NCBI GenBank assembly: GCA_947456315.1
Contig: CANGRU010000074.1
Coordinates: 1 to 7,289, forward strand
Source of the DNA: Beijerinckiaceae bacterium
Lineage (GTDB): Bacteria > Pseudomonadota > Alphaproteobacteria > Rhizobiales > Beijerinckiaceae
DNA length: 7,289 nucleotides
Direction: 5' to 3'
In this document: positions 5,797 to 7,289 of the stretch, piece after piece
Layout: each line of letters opens with the position of its first letter
Numbering within the stretch: the first letter of the stretch is position 1
Notes under the pieces: generated by a model
What the model saw: only the letters and a program-made list of their open reading frames with translations
Told to the model about the DNA's origin: nothing
The model's database searches: none
Program-made: the position numbers and the translations under genes

Positions 5797-6810
5797 ATGA
5801 CCGAAACAACCAAAAATCCGGGGCGCCGTGCGCTCTTGAAGGGTGCGGCCTTGGCTGCCGCTGCTGCACCTCTGGCTGTCGCCGCATCCCATGAAGCGGA
5901 AGCCGCGGGCGCCAAGATTGTGGGCGAAGAGCATTGGGCGCAGAAGGGCAATGTGAAGCTCTATCTGTGGCGCAAGCAGCTCGCTGACGGCAAAAAGAAC
6001 AAGCCGGTTTTCTTCATCGTGCATGGCTCGTCTTTCTCGGGCCGCGGTGGTTATGACCTGCAAGTGCCGGGCAAGCCGAATTATTCCTTCATGGATGAAT
6101 TCGCGCGCGCTGGTTATGATGTCTGGTCGTTGGACCATGAAAACTACGGCCGCTCATCGCGCGGCACGGGCGTCAACTCGAACATCGAAACAGGCGTTGC
6201 TGATATTGAAGCCGCCATGCCGATCGTTGAAAAGGTGACAGGCCAGAAGAGCTTTTTGTTCATGGGTCAGTCGTCAGGCGCCATCCGCGCCGGCGTGTTC
6301 ACCATGCGCCACCCCGAGCGTGTGCAGCGCCTTGTTCTCGATGCTTTCACCTGGACGGGTGAAAAGGCACCGGAAATCATGCGCCGTCGCGAGCAGGTGG
6401 AAAGCTACAAGAAGAACACCAATCGCAAGATGGATCTCGACACGTTCATGGGCATTTTCAGCCGCGACGATCCATCAACCTTCGAAAAGGAAGTGCCCAA
6501 GGCGCTCGCCGCTTACGAGCTGAAATATGGCGATACGGCGCCGTCGGGCTCCTATATCGACATGGCGATCAATATGCCGATGGTCGATCCTGCCAAAATC
6601 AAATGCCCGGTGCTGATCACCCGTGCCGAGACAGATGGCAATGCGACCGATGAAGAGCTGATCGAATTTTTCGGCAAGCTCAACACCAAGGACAAGCAAT
6701 TTGTCATGATGCGCGGCATCGCCCATGTGGCGGTGCTCGGCATCAACCGCCACCGCGTCTGGCACGCGATGCGCGAATTCCTGACCATGCCCGATACGCG
6801 CAAGGTTTGA
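5797..6810 (+). CDS. Tat-exported alpha/beta hydrolase, substrate unknown
   Basis: A 337-residue protein. The N-terminus carries a twin-arginine signal: R10-R11 in GRRALLKG, then an Ala-rich hydrophobic stretch (about 17-30) and likely cleavage in the region of ASHEAEAAGA, so the folded enzyme should be exported to the periplasm. The mature part is an alpha/beta hydrolase: oxyanion-hole HG at 76-77 (FFIVHGSSF), nucleophile elbow G157-Q-S159-S-G161, probable acid D280 in RAETDG, and catalytic H310 in GIAHVAVLG. These complete a Ser-Asp-His triad. An insert with several charged residues (about 186-245) probably forms the lid. The fold covers esterases, lipases, dehalogenases and others, and the substrate cannot be read from sequence; a Ser nucleophile argues against haloalkane dehalogenases, which use Asp. 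It follows the tRNA by 123 bp with no clear promoter of its own. Confidence 0.9.
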   Translation: MTETTKNPGRRALLKGAALAAAAAPLAVAASHEAEAAGAKIVGEEHWAQKGNVKLYLWRKQLADGKKNKPVFFIVHGSSFSGRGGYDLQVPGKPNYSFMDEFARAGYDVWSLDHENYGRSSRGTGVNSNIETGVADIEAAMPIVEKVTGQKSFLFMGQSSGAIRAGVFTMRHPERVQRLVLDAFTWTGEKAPEIMRRREQVESYKKNTNRKMDLDTFMGIFSRDDPSTFEKEVPKALAAYELKYGDTAPSGSYIDMAINMPMVDPAKIKCPVLITRAETDGNATDEELIEFFGKLNTKDKQFVMMRGIAHVAVLGINRHRVWHAMREFLTMPDTRKV

Positions 6811-6818
6811 GGTTATTT

Positions 6819-6962
6819 CCCCTCCCCCTTGAGGGGAGGGGTTAGGGGTGGGGGTCGCGCGCTCTTTGTCGTGGGTGTCTTTGCGCTCAACGTCAGAGAT
6901 TGAGTGACCCCCACCCCGCTCGCTGCTTGTGCAGCGAGTCGCCCTCCCCTCAAGGGGGAGGG
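6819..6962. repeat. Nested inverted-repeat element (about 143 bp)
   Basis: The outer arms, 6820-6840 and 6942-6962, are perfect 21-bp inverted copies. The next arms inward, GGGGTGGGGGTC (6845-6856) and GACCCCCACCCC (6906-6917), are perfect over 12 bp. Each outer arm is also self-complementary: CCCCTCCCC/GGGGAGGGG around CTTGA on the left, CCCTCCCC/GGGGAGGG on the right. A further hairpin, CTCGCTGC-TTGT-GCAGCGAG, fills 6919-6938. The centre (6857-6905) is unstructured to my eye. It is non-coding, sits between two same-direction genes and has no T-tract, so it is better read as a REP/MITE-like element than a simple terminator. Confidence 0.75.
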
Positions 6963-7018
6963 AAGAAGCGCCTTGTTTGTTTCAGCTTCTGAAAGCTTCG
7001 CGGGGCTAGACTTCGCGC

Positions 7019-7289
7019 ATGAAGCTCAAACTCCTCTCCCTGATCACACTCGGCCTGATCGGCCTGTCCGCTCCCGCTTTTGCGCAAGGCGCTTGTGCGC
7101 GTGCCCTGATGATGGCGGGGCCTGATATCAACGGGCCTGCCGAAGTCGTGCAAAAGCGCATGCTCGAGCGCGAATGTGAAATGGAGCGCGCAGATGACCG
7201 CGCTCGCCAGCAGCTCGCACAAAAGCGCATCGATGCGCGCTCGTCCTGGAATGCCGTGCGGCCGGAAATCAAAGCCTGCATCAATGCCA
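7019..7289 (+). CDS. Small secreted cysteine-containing protein, unknown function (cut by window edge)
   Basis: Ninety codons are open from the ATG at 7019 to the window edge. The first 22 residues form a classic Sec signal peptide: basic MKLK, a Leu/Ile-rich core (LLSLITLGLIGL) and an APAFA cleavage site before QG. The mature part has Cys in GACARAL, ERECEMER and IKACIN, spaced so that a disulfide is possible, and a central charged, probably helical stretch (about 44-75) rich in Arg, Glu and Gln. I do not recognise the family, and the C-terminus is missing. No strong Shine-Dalgarno site precedes the start. The signal peptide and cysteines make it a believable periplasmic or secreted protein. 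Confidence 0.7.
   Translation, partial: MKLKLLSLITLGLIGLSAPAFAQGACARALMMAGPDINGPAEVVQKRMLERECEMERADDRARQQLAQKRIDARSSWNAVRPEIKACINA

Noticed and set aside
6904..7125. Plus-strand open frame of 73 codons
   Set aside because: It begins inside the inverted-repeat element and overlaps, in another frame, the signal-peptide gene at 7019, which is far more convincing.
1..7289. CRISPR array, insertion sequence, phage or defence genes
   Set aside because: No regularly spaced direct repeats, transposase, recombinase or known defence domains were seen on either strand.

Overview
The window looks like chromosomal housekeeping DNA from an alphaproteobacterium, most likely of the Rhizobiales/Hyphomicrobiales type. 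Four things point that way: the carA / yqeY-dnaG-rpoD arrangement, a DnaG whose zinc-finger ligands are all replaced, an RpoD of 672 residues with a long non-conserved insert, and two intergenic palindromic repeats of kinds common in alphaproteobacteria. No genus is claimed. Base composition is moderately GC-rich throughout and I see no obvious island.

Layout, left to right. The 5' portion of carA (carbamoyl-phosphate synthase small subunit) lies on the minus strand and runs off the left edge. A 232-bp divergent region holds a good sigma-70 promoter for carA and a weaker, overlapping one for yqeY. Then, all on the plus strand: yqeY (GatB/YqeY family), dnaG (primase) and rpoD (principal sigma factor), ending in a strong intrinsic terminator. 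This resembles the macromolecular-synthesis operon of other bacteria (rpsU-dnaG-rpoD in E. coli), with yqeY where rpsU would be. The gap before dnaG carries a perfect DnaA box within an inverted repeat, plus a G/C hairpin. The gap before rpoD carries two further hairpins. These gaps are the natural places for the three genes to be uncoupled.

After rpoD come a degenerate palindromic repeat (the type whose spurious translation reads HCERSEAIQ), a CAU-anticodon tRNA that is best read as tRNA-Ile2, and a Tat-exported alpha/beta hydrolase of unknown substrate. A 143-bp nested inverted-repeat element follows. The window ends inside a small secreted, cysteine-containing protein of unknown function.

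The core genes serve pyrimidine/arginine precursor supply (carA), replication priming (dnaG), bulk transcription (rpoD) and decoding of AUA codons (tRNA-Ile2). I found no defence system, CRISPR array, insertion sequence, phage gene or biosynthetic cluster. The points most worth a second look are the regulatory intergenic regions, the metal-ligand-free primase finger and the two repeat elements.
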